Origin: Pueribacillus sp041725775
GTDB taxonomy: Bacteria; Bacillota; Bacilli; Bacillales; UBA6769
DNA length: 64,000 nucleotides
Direction: 5' to 3'
NCBI RefSeq assembly: GCF_041725775.1
Contig: NZ_JBEUEL010000003.1
Coordinates: 1-64,000 of the forward strand
Below, piece after piece: positions 36,454-45,107 of the stretch. Positions within the stretch are counted from its first letter, which is position 1, and the number at the start of each line of letters is the position of its first letter. The translations under genes were made by a program, and so were the position numbers. The notes below the pieces were generated by a model. It was not told the DNA's origin. It did not search any database and saw only the letters and a program-made list of their open reading frames with translations.

Positions 36454-37371
36454 ATGGATATGCGGAAGTTTTATGTAGTCATTATTTTTGCAAGTCTATT
36501 ATTCGTGATCGGCTGCTCCAATAAGGCTTACGAAGAAGTGATGCAACAAGGTTACGATGCAATTGAGAACGAAGAATATATAGAAGCTGAAGCATGTTTT
36601 AAACGAGCGTTAGATGAGAAAAAAGATGATAATAAAGCAATAACCCTACTCAAGCAGACACAATCATTTCAACTCGCTTTATTAAAGTTCAATAAAGGCA
36701 ATCTTGAAGCTGCAAATGATGCAGTAGTAAAAGTGACTGAGATAGAAGACGGTTCTGAACGTTTAGTTGAAAGAGCGAGTGTTTTAAAAGAAGATATTGA
36801 CAAATTTAAGGATAGTATCAAAATGTACGAAGAAACGTATCAAACCGCCAAAGACCAATTTGATAATGAAAAGTATCATGATACGATAAAAGTAATTGAA
36901 GAAGTGTTAAAACAAGATTTAAGCCATCCTGCTTTCACTGGCGTAAAGCACAAATTTGAGTCGCTGCTCAAAACAGCGAAAGAAAATGTAGAAGTGAAAG
37001 CTGTAGAACAGAAAGAACGTAAAGTAGCCAAAAAAGTAAAAAAAGAGCGGAAAAAATCAGAAGAAAAATTGAAAGAACAAGGGATTGGTGACGCGGAAGG
37101 ATATTGGTTAAGCACAGATAAAAGTGAGGCTTGTCATATTACGAATACGTATTGGGCTTGTGCAGTTGCATTTTCAGACGTTATGTTTCATTATGAATTT
37201 ACGAACATTGAGCACGTAAGTTCATCCGAAATAAAAGTAACGATGTCAGGCTATTCAACAACGCTTCAAATGAAAGGAAAAGATACGCTATCTTTCGAAG
37301 ATGTTACGTATCATCGTGTATCTAAAAAACAAGCGAATGACATCTACGACGGGTATTATACTTTGCCATAA
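36454..37371 (+). CDS. lipoprotein with TPR-like helical repeats and a C-terminal unknown domain
   Basis: A 305-aa lipoprotein (lipobox FVIGC, Cys about 18). Residues about 22-70 look like one or two TPR helices pairs (YDAIENEEYIEAEACFKRAL), and about 100-210 is a charged coiled coil ending in a Lys/Glu run (KKVKKERKKSEEKL). The last 85 residues (GDAEGYWLSTDKSEACHITN onward) form a small beta domain with two Cys. I recognise no named family. A run of ten G (36441-36450) supplies the ribosome site, 3 bases before ATG 36454; ATG 36460 is the alternative. It has its own promoter region behind the previous terminator. Confidence 0.68.
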   Translation: MDMRKFYVVIIFASLLFVIGCSNKAYEEVMQQGYDAIENEEYIEAEACFKRALDEKKDDNKAITLLKQTQSFQLALLKFNKGNLEAANDAVVKVTEIEDGSERLVERASVLKEDIDKFKDSIKMYEETYQTAKDQFDNEKYHDTIKVIEEVLKQDLSHPAFTGVKHKFESLLKTAKENVEVKAVEQKERKVAKKVKKERKKSEEKLKEQGIGDAEGYWLSTDKSEACHITNTYWACAVAFSDVMFHYEFTNIEHVSSSEIKVTMSGYSTTLQMKGKDTLSFEDVTYHRVSKKQANDIYDGYYTLP

Positions 37372-37528
37372 AAAGTTTGTAAATGTGTCGTTTAGCTAGT
37401 GATTACCTATAATGCTAGTAGATTGAGATAGCCTGTCTTTCACGTTGAATGGCAAATTTTACGTTGGTCTTGTCAACGAAAAGTTAGTACATTAAAAGGA
37501 AGAATGTTTTTTTAGGGGAGTTAAAAGA

Positions 37529-38449
37529 ATGATTGAAATCATAGCAACTGCAGAATCGGTTAAACAAGCAACATCATTGCTTGCAGCAGGTGTCGATACA
37601 ATTTATGCAGGTGAAGATACGTATGGACTCCGTATGCCAGCTTCTTTGGGAAAAGAAGAGATTGCCGAAATCGTAAAAATTGCACATGAGCAAAACAAGC
37701 GTGTAATCGTATCAGTTAATGCGATTATGCATAATGATCGAATAGCGAAGGTCGTGCAGTACTTAGAGTTTTTGCAATCGATTCGTGTCGATGCGATTAC
37801 AGTTGGCGATACGGGTGTTATTCATCTATTAAGAAAAAATAAAATTGCGCTTCCTTATATTTATGATGCACAGACGATGGTGACGAGCGCAAACCAAATT
37901 AACTTTTGGGTTAAACGAGGAGCAACAGGTGCTGTCGTTGCGAGGGAACTAACGTTTGAAGAATTACGTGCGATTCAGCAACAAGTGTCCGTTCCGATTG
38001 AGGTGCAAGTGTATGGTGCGACGTGTATTTATCAATCGAAGCGTCCGCTCGTTAACAACTATTTTAATTTTACAGAGCAAACGAAATCACCGTCAAAAGA
38101 AGAAGGTTTATTTTTATCCGAATATAAAAATTCAGATACGCAATACTCTGTCTTTGAAGATGTAAATGGTACACACATTTTTGCAACGTATGACATTAAC
38201 TTATTGAAGCATGTCGACGAGTTGATGCAAGCGAACTTGACTCGTTGGAAGTTGGACGGAATTTTTACGAAAGGTGAGCGGTTTGTCAAGATTGCGAGTC
38301 TTTTCGTCGAAGCAAAACGGGCGATTATTGAAGGGAAAGGGTCGCCGGAATTATATGAGAAGTTAAATGGTGAGTTACTGACATATCATCCTGAAAGTAG
38401 AATGTTGGATACTGGATTTTTCTTAAAAAGTCCAAGTGAAATTAACTAG
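37529..38449 (+). CDS. trhP1: U32-family tRNA hydroxylation protein TrhP1 (YrrN)
   Basis: A 306-aa U32 protein matching Bacillus subtilis YrrN. TrhP proteins are required, with prephenate as donor, for 5-hydroxyuridine at tRNA position 34, the precursor of 5-methoxyuridine in Gram-positives (known for YrrN/YrrO). The barrel core is present (GVDTIYAGEDTYGLR, DAQTMVTSANQINFW, VQVYGATCIY), but the strict U32 signature is degenerate (CIYQSKRPLV), as usual in the YrrN half. GGGGAG precedes the ATG. The stop is just upstream of the partner gene. Peptidase names for the family are historical. Confidence 0.88.
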   Translation: MIEIIATAESVKQATSLLAAGVDTIYAGEDTYGLRMPASLGKEEIAEIVKIAHEQNKRVIVSVNAIMHNDRIAKVVQYLEFLQSIRVDAITVGDTGVIHLLRKNKIALPYIYDAQTMVTSANQINFWVKRGATGAVVARELTFEELRAIQQQVSVPIEVQVYGATCIYQSKRPLVNNYFNFTEQTKSPSKEEGLFLSEYKNSDTQYSVFEDVNGTHIFATYDINLLKHVDELMQANLTRWKLDGIFTKGERFVKIASLFVEAKRAIIEGKGSPELYEKLNGELLTYHPESRMLDTGFFLKSPSEIN

Positions 38450-38471
38450 TAGGAGTGGGGTAAAACGAATC

Positions 38472-39704
38472 ATGAAAACAATGACGAAAAAACCAGAACT
38501 GTTAGCACCAGCTGGAACGCTTGAAAAGTTAAAAATGGCGATTCATTACGGTGCAGATGCCGTTTACATCGGTGGTACGCAGTATGGGCTGAGAAGTCGC
38601 GCTGGAAACTTTTCGATTGAAGAGATGCAAGAGGGGCTAGCGTTTGCGAAAGAGCATAACGCTAAAGTGTATGTTGCTGCAAATATCGTTGCTCATGAAA
38701 ATGATACGGAAGGAGCAGGTGACTATTTTCGTACGTTGCGTGACATCGGGATTGATGCTGTTATCGTATCGGATCCGGCCCTTATTGAAATTTGTGCCAT
38801 GGAAGCGCCTGGCTTACCGATCCATTTGTCAACGCAAGCGTCAGCGACAAACTATGAAGCTCTTAATTTCTGGAAAGAAGAAGGACTCGAGCGCGTCGTA
38901 TTAGCTCGGGAAGTGAGTATGGATGAAATACGTGAAATTCGTCAAAATACCGATATTGAAATTGAAGCGTTTATTCACGGAGCGATGTGTATTTCATATT
39001 CAGGTCGTTGTGTGCTTTCAAATCATATGTCTCATAGGGATGCGAACCGAGGCGGCTGCTCACAATCGTGTCGTTGGAAATACGATTTGTTTGAAATGCC
39101 TGAGCTAAATGAACGCCAATCGTTATTGGCAGGAGAGCCTGTGGAGGCTTTTTCAATGAGTGCAGTTGACATGTCCATGATTAAACAAATTCCTGATTTT
39201 ATTGAAAATGGGGTCGAAAGTTTGAAAATTGAAGGACGAATGAAGTCCATTCATTATGTATCAACGGTTTCAAATGTGTATCGTCAAGTGATTGATGCGT
39301 ACTGTGAAGATCCTGAGAACTTTGTTTTCAAACAAGAGTGGGAAGATGAATTGTGGAAAGTGGCACAACGTGAATTAGCAACAGGCTTTTATTATGGGAT
39401 TCCAGATGAAAACCAGCAATTATTCGGAAAACAACGTAAAATTCCTAGTTATATGTTTATCGGACAAGTGTTAGATTATGATGAAGAAACTCAAATCGCC
39501 ACAATCCAGCAGAGAAATCATTTTAGTATTGGCGATGAAGTGGAATTTTACGGACCAGGCTTTACCCATTCGTATCAAACGATTGAAGAATTGTGGAATG
39601 AAGAAGGGACCCCGATTGAAAAAGCAAATCAAGCGATGATGATTGTAAAAACAAAAGTAAAGGCGCCTGTGAAACCGCTTGATCTCATGCGGAAGATGAA
39701 ATAA
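38472..39704 (+). CDS. trhP2: U32-family tRNA hydroxylation protein TrhP2 (YrrO)
   Basis: A 410-aa partner of TrhP1. The U32 signature is complete: EAFIHGAMCISYSGRCVLS, followed by ANRGGCSQSCRW, whose cysteines likely hold an Fe-S cluster in this family. The N-terminus KPELLAPAGTLEKLKMAIHYG and the C-terminal beta domain (MFIGQVLDYDEETQ) are standard for YrrO. Start ATG 38472 follows GGAGTGGGG; the longer frame from 38436 lies within the end of trhP1. The two genes are co-transcribed. The usual methyltransferase neighbour YrrM is not in the window. Confidence 0.9.
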   Translation: MKTMTKKPELLAPAGTLEKLKMAIHYGADAVYIGGTQYGLRSRAGNFSIEEMQEGLAFAKEHNAKVYVAANIVAHENDTEGAGDYFRTLRDIGIDAVIVSDPALIEICAMEAPGLPIHLSTQASATNYEALNFWKEEGLERVVLAREVSMDEIREIRQNTDIEIEAFIHGAMCISYSGRCVLSNHMSHRDANRGGCSQSCRWKYDLFEMPELNERQSLLAGEPVEAFSMSAVDMSMIKQIPDFIENGVESLKIEGRMKSIHYVSTVSNVYRQVIDAYCEDPENFVFKQEWEDELWKVAQRELATGFYYGIPDENQQLFGKQRKIPSYMFIGQVLDYDEETQIATIQQRNHFSIGDEVEFYGPGFTHSYQTIEELWNEEGTPIEKANQAMMIVKTKVKAPVKPLDLMRKMK

Positions 39705-39838
39705 GTAAGAATGGCGCTCTCACATCGACAGTCTCCCTTATGAGGGACTTTTACTGTTGCAATGATAGATTGCAGTCGGTTACATTCATTTTTTGGATAA
39801 CATTACATTTGTAAACATTTTAGAAGGGAACCTATTTT

Positions 39839-40384
39839 ATGAACATCATTGTGCTCGTTGGCAGTTTAAGACAGGAATCTTATAATATGCATTTGGCAAA
39901 AATGATGCAAAAACGATATAAATATAAGTTGAATTTAAAAATAGCGAATATTGGAGCTTTGCCACATTTTAATCAAGATGAAGAACATGCTCCTCCACAA
40001 GTTGTAAAAAAATTTAAACAGGACATTTTGGAAGCTGATGGGGTGATGATAATAACACCTGAGTATAACTGGTCCGTTCCGGGCGTGTTAAAAAATGCAA
40101 TTGATTGGGCGTCTCGCGTCGATAAAGTTTTTAATAGCAAACCCGTCATGACGGTCGGTGTGACAATCGGAATGGCTGGTACCGTCCGGGCTCAGTTGCA
40201 TTTGCGACAAATTTTATCAGCACCTGGCATTCAAGCGAATGTACTTGCACCAGGGGGACATGAAATTCTAATTCCATTTGCCGCTGAGAAATTTGACTCT
40301 TCTGGTGAATTAATTGATGAGGCGACGCTAAGTTTTTTAGATTCTATCGTCGATAAGTTTATCGATTTCATCTCAACTCATTGA
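39839..40384 (+). CDS. NADPH-dependent FMN reductase
   Basis: A 181-aa flavodoxin-like protein: LVGSLRQESYNMHLAKMM binds the FMN phosphate, ITPEYNWSVPGVLKNAIDWAS is the classical family segment. Such proteins reduce quinones, azo dyes, chromate or free flavin with NAD(P)H. AGAAGGGAA lies 8 bases upstream of the ATG. It stands alone, convergent with glpD. Confidence 0.88.
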   Translation: MNIIVLVGSLRQESYNMHLAKMMQKRYKYKLNLKIANIGALPHFNQDEEHAPPQVVKKFKQDILEADGVMIITPEYNWSVPGVLKNAIDWASRVDKVFNSKPVMTVGVTIGMAGTVRAQLHLRQILSAPGIQANVLAPGGHEILIPFAAEKFDSSGELIDEATLSFLDSIVDKFIDFISTH

Positions 40385-40464
40385 GAATTGCTTGTAAACC
40401 GTCGTTTCTTGATCTACCAAAGGAGATTCAAGTGCTTGATTGAAAGAATCTGACTACAATAGAG

Positions 40465-42111
40465 TTAGTTTTTAATAATAGGAACTGAATGTGCACTGGC
40501 GATGTCAATGTAACGATCCACTTCATTTTGCCGCTTCGCATCATCCCAGCCGAGTAACGTGGTCATGATGTCAGCAACTGTGCCAATTGCAGAGAGACCA
40601 TGGTTTTCACTAAACAAAAGCAAGGCGGAGCGGCGATCCATGAAGTCAGTAATCGTAAGTGCCATTTCTTGCTCAACTGCAAGTCGGACTTCGCCTTTAA
40701 TTGCATGCACATCTTCAGCGAGCGGTTCAAGCCAAATTGGGTCTTCATCACCATAGTGAAGTAAATTGGTTATAAATGTTCCGTAAAGCCATGTGAGACG
40801 TTCGGCGGTTTTTTGTTTGATTCCTTTTTGCATTAGCTTGATTTGCATGTTCTTTTGAAAGGAATCGTAGTCTTGCTCGATGTGACCCCCAGGCAATATA
40901 TCTTCTGCCGTTTTGTCATTGTTTCCTAGTTCGACTTGTAATTCTTTTGCAACTAGTTGCATAATTCGATTTGCCATTTGACGATACGTTGTAAGCTTTC
41001 CACCGGCAATCGAAAGTAATCCGTTTTTTATTTTCCAGACTTCATCATGACGTGATGTGTCTCTAGCTAATTTGCCTTCGTCAATGAGCGGGCGCAGACC
41101 AGCCCATGTGCCAATAATATCGTATTCGGTTATATTCGCATCTGGAAAGCACTGTTGAGCCATCGTTAAAAGTTCTTGAATTGCTTGTGAGTCGGCTGTT
41201 GGCTCATCGATTGCACCTTCGTGAGGGATATCAGTAGTACCGATATATACATAGTCTAAACGGCGAATCGCAAAGCCTTCTTTTCCCGATGGGGAGCGTA
41301 ACGCAATGGCACCTTCGAGAGGGATGCGATCGGAACGGAAAAGCAAATGAATGCCTTTACTAAGTAGCATTCGTTTTGGTGGTGACAAATTTGAGCTTAG
41401 TAACGTTTCTACTGCCCACGGACCAGTTGTATTGACTGTCACTTTTGCATTTATGTTGTATTCTTTATGCGTAATTGAGTCTTGTACAGTTACTCCAGTG
41501 ACACGGTCTTTATCGTATGTAAAATGAGTGACGGCTGCATAGTTTGCAATGTATGCCCCGTGTTTGGCCGCAGACTGTGCATTTGCTAATGTGAAGCGTG
41601 CATCGTCCGTAATGTATTCTCCATATACGATGCCACTTTTTAGTGGTTCGCGAAGCAAAGGTGCTATACTGCGAACTTCTTCTGCTTTTAATAGTTTGTG
41701 TTGATCGGATGGTTGCACTCCGGCTAATTTATCAAAAATGATGAAGCCTGTGCGGTATTTTGCCGTACTATTCCCTTTGTAAAGTGGTATGACGAAAGGA
41801 ATCGGGTGAATTAAATGTGGGGCGATCGTTTGCAGTACTTTTCGTTCACGAGCAGATTCACGGACTAAATTGACTTCACCATTAGCAAGATAGCGAATAC
41901 CGCCGTGTACAAGCTTTGAGGAGCGGCTCGATGTCCCGTAAGCGAAGTCAGCCTTTTCGACAAGTGCTACTTTTAATCCTCGGAGTACGGCGTCACGAGC
42001 AAGTCCACAGCCTGTGATTCCACCACCTATAATAAGTAGATCAACAGTTTCACTTTCCATATTTTTGAGTGCTTGCAGTCGCCCTTCTGGGCTAAACGGA
42101 TGGACCGACAT
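40465..42111 (-). CDS. glpD: aerobic glycerol-3-phosphate dehydrogenase
   Basis: A 548-aa membrane-associated flavoenzyme oxidising sn-glycerol 3-phosphate to DHAP with quinone as acceptor. FAD motif LLIIGGGITGCGLARDAVLRG (in parts) at about residue 22, then KADFAYGTSSRSSKLVHGGIRYL, the classic GlpD stretch, and a C-terminal DAO-C domain. ATG 42111 is chosen because AAGGAG lies 10 bases upstream; the open frame reaches 42189 only through the end of the kinase gene. It is the last gene of the operon that starts with the aldehyde dehydrogenase. Confidence 0.93.
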   Translation of the reverse strand: MSVHPFSPEGRLQALKNMESETVDLLIIGGGITGCGLARDAVLRGLKVALVEKADFAYGTSSRSSKLVHGGIRYLANGEVNLVRESARERKVLQTIAPHLIHPIPFVIPLYKGNSTAKYRTGFIIFDKLAGVQPSDQHKLLKAEEVRSIAPLLREPLKSGIVYGEYITDDARFTLANAQSAAKHGAYIANYAAVTHFTYDKDRVTGVTVQDSITHKEYNINAKVTVNTTGPWAVETLLSSNLSPPKRMLLSKGIHLLFRSDRIPLEGAIALRSPSGKEGFAIRRLDYVYIGTTDIPHEGAIDEPTADSQAIQELLTMAQQCFPDANITEYDIIGTWAGLRPLIDEGKLARDTSRHDEVWKIKNGLLSIAGGKLTTYRQMANRIMQLVAKELQVELGNNDKTAEDILPGGHIEQDYDSFQKNMQIKLMQKGIKQKTAERLTWLYGTFITNLLHYGDEDPIWLEPLAEDVHAIKGEVRLAVEQEMALTITDFMDRRSALLLFSENHGLSAIGTVADIMTTLLGWDDAKRQNEVDRYIDIASAHSVPIIKN

Positions 42112-42128
42112 CAAATCATCTCTCCTTA

Positions 42129-43613
42129 TTAAGAAATTTCCGTTTCCGTTAAGTGTATGCTTGTTACAGAGTTTATGAGTGTAGTCCATATGTCAAATTG
42201 TTTCTCGACATTTGTTCGGTTATCATCTGGCGTGAAAATTGCGCTTGTAGATTTCATCGCTTTAATCTCTTCGATACTTTTCCAGTAGTCGACAGCTAAA
42301 CCTGCCATGTATGCTACACCTAGCGATGTCACTTGAACAGTGTTTGCTCGCTCAACAGGAATTCCAAGCACGTTTGCTTGCAATTGCAGGAAAAAGTCAC
42401 TCTTTGCGATTCCGCCGTCAACACGGAGTGTATCAAATAGAGCAACAGGTGAATTTTCCTTAATAGTTTCAACAACTTGACGGGTACGGAATGCAATACC
42501 TTCGAGTATCGCTCGAGCGATATGTGCCTTTGTCGTTGATCGAGATAAACCGAGTAATGCACCAGATGCTTCCGGTTTTCGATATGGGGTGCCGAGTCCT
42601 TGGAGAGCAGGAATGAAAAAGACACCGCCACTATGTGGAACACTTTCAGCTAGTTTTACGCATTCTTCTGGAGAGTCGAAAAGACGAAGGTCATTTGCCC
42701 ATTCGATTGCTGCTCCCCCAGTGATGACAGTGCCTTCCAAACAAAACGTGTCCACATTGTGCATACGCCATAGTGCTAAAGAATAACACCCCTTCTTAGC
42801 AAAAACCCACTGTTTTCCTGTGTTGACATTGACCATCACTGAAGTGCCGTACGTCGCTTTTCCATTGCCAGGCTCTGTCGCAAGATGCCCGAACATGGCT
42901 GCTTGCTGGTCGCCTGAAATCGCAGTAATCGGGACTTTACTATTCATTTCTGGGATTGCTGTAAATCCATAAATGGTGCTTGATGGTTTAATCGTTGCTA
43001 ACTTATCTACAGGCATTTGGATCAGGCTTGCTAATTCAGGGCTCCATTTGCCTAAAACAGGGTTCCACATAGTTGTAACGACTGCATTTGAAACATCCGT
43101 TATAAATGCTTGCCCGCCGGTTAGTTTCCATACGAGCCAACTATCTAATGTTCCGATGAGCACATCACCAGTAACTACTCGTTCACGGCAGTTTGGTATG
43201 TTGTTTAGCAGCCATTCGTATTTTGTAAAAGCTGAGTTTGGATTTATGTCGATTCCGATGAGCTTCGTGAGTTCAGTGCATCGTTCAACAGTGCGCAAAT
43301 CTTGCCACACGATTGCACGATGAATTGGTTTTCCTGTTGCTTGACTCCAAGCGACAGTCGTTCCGCGCTGTGTCGCAATTCCAATTGCGGCAATGTCATC
43401 TGATGTGATGTTTGCTTGTTTACATGTCGTTTTAATTAAATGAACGATCGTTTCATAGATTTCCATTGGATCGTGCTCGAGCCAGCCAGGTTGCGGTGTG
43501 AACTGTGTGATCTTTTGATAGGTATATGCAACTTGGGTGCTGTCATGGCGATAAAGAACGGTACGAATCCCTGTTGTTCCAGCATCAATCGCAAGGATGA
43601 ACTTTTTTTGCAT
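42129..43613 (-). CDS. glpK: FGGY-family kinase, glycerol kinase-like
   Basis: A 494-aa sugar kinase. The N-terminal phosphate motif is AIDAGTTGIRTVLY (classical GlpK has DQGTTSSR), then ATQRGTTVAWSQATGKPI and AIVWQDLRT, with catalytic Asp in the ISGDQQAAMFG segment (about residue 245) and the second phosphate motif RVDGGIAKSDFFLQ (about 398). The close link to GlpD argues for glycerol phosphorylation, but the altered first motif leaves room for a related polyol or glycerol derivative. GAGGG precedes the ATG. No GlpF gene is nearby. Confidence 0.82.
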   Translation of the reverse strand: MQKKFILAIDAGTTGIRTVLYRHDSTQVAYTYQKITQFTPQPGWLEHDPMEIYETIVHLIKTTCKQANITSDDIAAIGIATQRGTTVAWSQATGKPIHRAIVWQDLRTVERCTELTKLIGIDINPNSAFTKYEWLLNNIPNCRERVVTGDVLIGTLDSWLVWKLTGGQAFITDVSNAVVTTMWNPVLGKWSPELASLIQMPVDKLATIKPSSTIYGFTAIPEMNSKVPITAISGDQQAAMFGHLATEPGNGKATYGTSVMVNVNTGKQWVFAKKGCYSLALWRMHNVDTFCLEGTVITGGAAIEWANDLRLFDSPEECVKLAESVPHSGGVFFIPALQGLGTPYRKPEASGALLGLSRSTTKAHIARAILEGIAFRTRQVVETIKENSPVALFDTLRVDGGIAKSDFFLQLQANVLGIPVERANTVQVTSLGVAYMAGLAVDYWKSIEEIKAMKSTSAIFTPDDNRTNVEKQFDIWTTLINSVTSIHLTETEIS

Positions 43614-43667
43614 TGTTTTCCCTCCTCTTCGCAGTTTGTTTTAGGATTAAAATTAAGGCTTTTAAAC

Positions 43668-45101
43668 TTACCTATCGACAAGTTTCTGTTCCTCCAACGG
43701 TAACAGTGTGCCTTTGTTCATAATGCCATTCGGATCTAGCGAGCGTTTTATTAATTCAAGTAGTGAATAAGAGCTTCCCAGTTCTGCGGGCATCCATTGT
43801 GCTCGTAATTTTCCAATTCCATGATGGTGACAGATTGAACCATCATTTGCGAGTGTCACTTCCATTACAATGTTCCAAATTGACCAATAGACTCGCTTCA
43901 CTTCGTCTAAGTTTTGCAACGGTTTCGTCGCAAGAACGAAATAAATGTTCGTTCCTTGCATATACGCATGTGAAGCATGTCCTGAAATTGCAATTAATTC
44001 AGGTACCTCATTTCTCAGTCGTTTTGTCACTTGTTCATAAATGTTAGCAATATCCGACCACATCGCTGAAATTTCAATCGTATCAACGATCATTCCTCTG
44101 CTCGTTAATTTTTCTAAAGCTCCAACTTCATTTCGATGTTCAAACCATGCTTCAACAGGTCCAACACCTAACGGTCTTCCGCCATTCGCTTGAACGATTT
44201 TGTTGAGGGCATGGCCTTCGACTTGGGCATACCCCTCAGGTCCTTCAGAAATAAGTAATAAAATCGCTTCACCTTTGTTTAAATATTTTGTATATTTTTG
44301 TGATGTCTCGAATTCATCATGTAGACGAACGACCGCTGGTTTCCAGCCAGCTTGCATAAATTGTTGAATGCTTTCGAGCCCTTTTCGAACGCTTTCAAAA
44401 GCATATGCTTGGCTCCATCGATCAGCAGGTTTCGGGAAAACTTTTAGCGTCACTTCAGTAATGATGCCGAAAATGCCTTCGGCCCCTAAGAAAAGTTGGC
44501 GTAAGTCGGGTCCTGTTGAACGGCGTGGGTTATTTTTTATTCGGACGATGTCTCCGTTTGGCAAAACAGCTTCTAGTCCAATGAGTAAATCTTCTATGTT
44601 GCCGTATTTCGTACTAAATTGACCTGAACTACGTGTCGATATAAGTCCGCCAAGTTGTGCGAGCTCAATCGATTGTGGATAATGACCAGCGATAAAGTCT
44701 TGTTCATTGAGCCATTTTTCAAGTTGAGCCATAATAATCGCTGGTTGTGCAGTAACGGTTAAATTTTCTTTATTGAGATGGAGGATGTTGTTCATCTTTC
44801 CCATATTGATGACGACACTATGTCGCGTTGATTCAGCGGCGCCAGTCACACTTGAGCCTCCACCGTAAGGGACGACGTTTACTCCTTTTTTATTTAAAAA
44901 AGCGAGTGTTTTTGATACGTCTTCGGTCGTTTTCGGGTGAATGACGCAAAGTGGCATTTCTTGAATTGATCTAAACTTGCGTTCGACAAGACGAAACGGC
45001 CACGTATCACGTGCATATTTTGTTACGACGTCTTCTGCTTGACTTACTCTGTCTGCTCCGAGAATGTTCGTAAGTTCATGAATCATTGCTTGTTCATCCA
45101 A
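43668..45101 (-). CDS. FAD-binding oxidase resembling alkylglycerone-phosphate synthase (AGPS)
   Basis: A 477-aa flavoprotein of the VAO/PCMH fold. The FAD loop is VVPYGGGSSVTGAAE (about residue 75) and the second FAD segment RSTGPDLRQLFLGAEGIFGI (about 175). It carries the features that mark AGPS rather than glycolate or lactate oxidases: an Arg in VVRLHDEFETS, a Tyr in GHASHAYMQGTN, and the His triplet CHHHGIGKLRAQWM (about 440), with a tail LDPNGIMNKGTLLP. Eukaryotic AGPS swaps the acyl chain of acyl-DHAP for a fatty alcohol, forming the ether bond. In a glp operon this points to glycerol ether metabolism; substrate untested. TTG start; 6 bases after the dehydrogenase gene. Confidence 0.8.
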   Translation of the reverse strand: MDEQAMIHELTNILGADRVSQAEDVVTKYARDTWPFRLVERKFRSIQEMPLCVIHPKTTEDVSKTLAFLNKKGVNVVPYGGGSSVTGAAESTRHSVVINMGKMNNILHLNKENLTVTAQPAIIMAQLEKWLNEQDFIAGHYPQSIELAQLGGLISTRSSGQFSTKYGNIEDLLIGLEAVLPNGDIVRIKNNPRRSTGPDLRQLFLGAEGIFGIITEVTLKVFPKPADRWSQAYAFESVRKGLESIQQFMQAGWKPAVVRLHDEFETSQKYTKYLNKGEAILLLISEGPEGYAQVEGHALNKIVQANGGRPLGVGPVEAWFEHRNEVGALEKLTSRGMIVDTIEISAMWSDIANIYEQVTKRLRNEVPELIAISGHASHAYMQGTNIYFVLATKPLQNLDEVKRVYWSIWNIVMEVTLANDGSICHHHGIGKLRAQWMPAELGSSYSLLELIKRSLDPNGIMNKGTLLPLEEQKLVDR

Positions 45102-45107
45102 TGGCCT

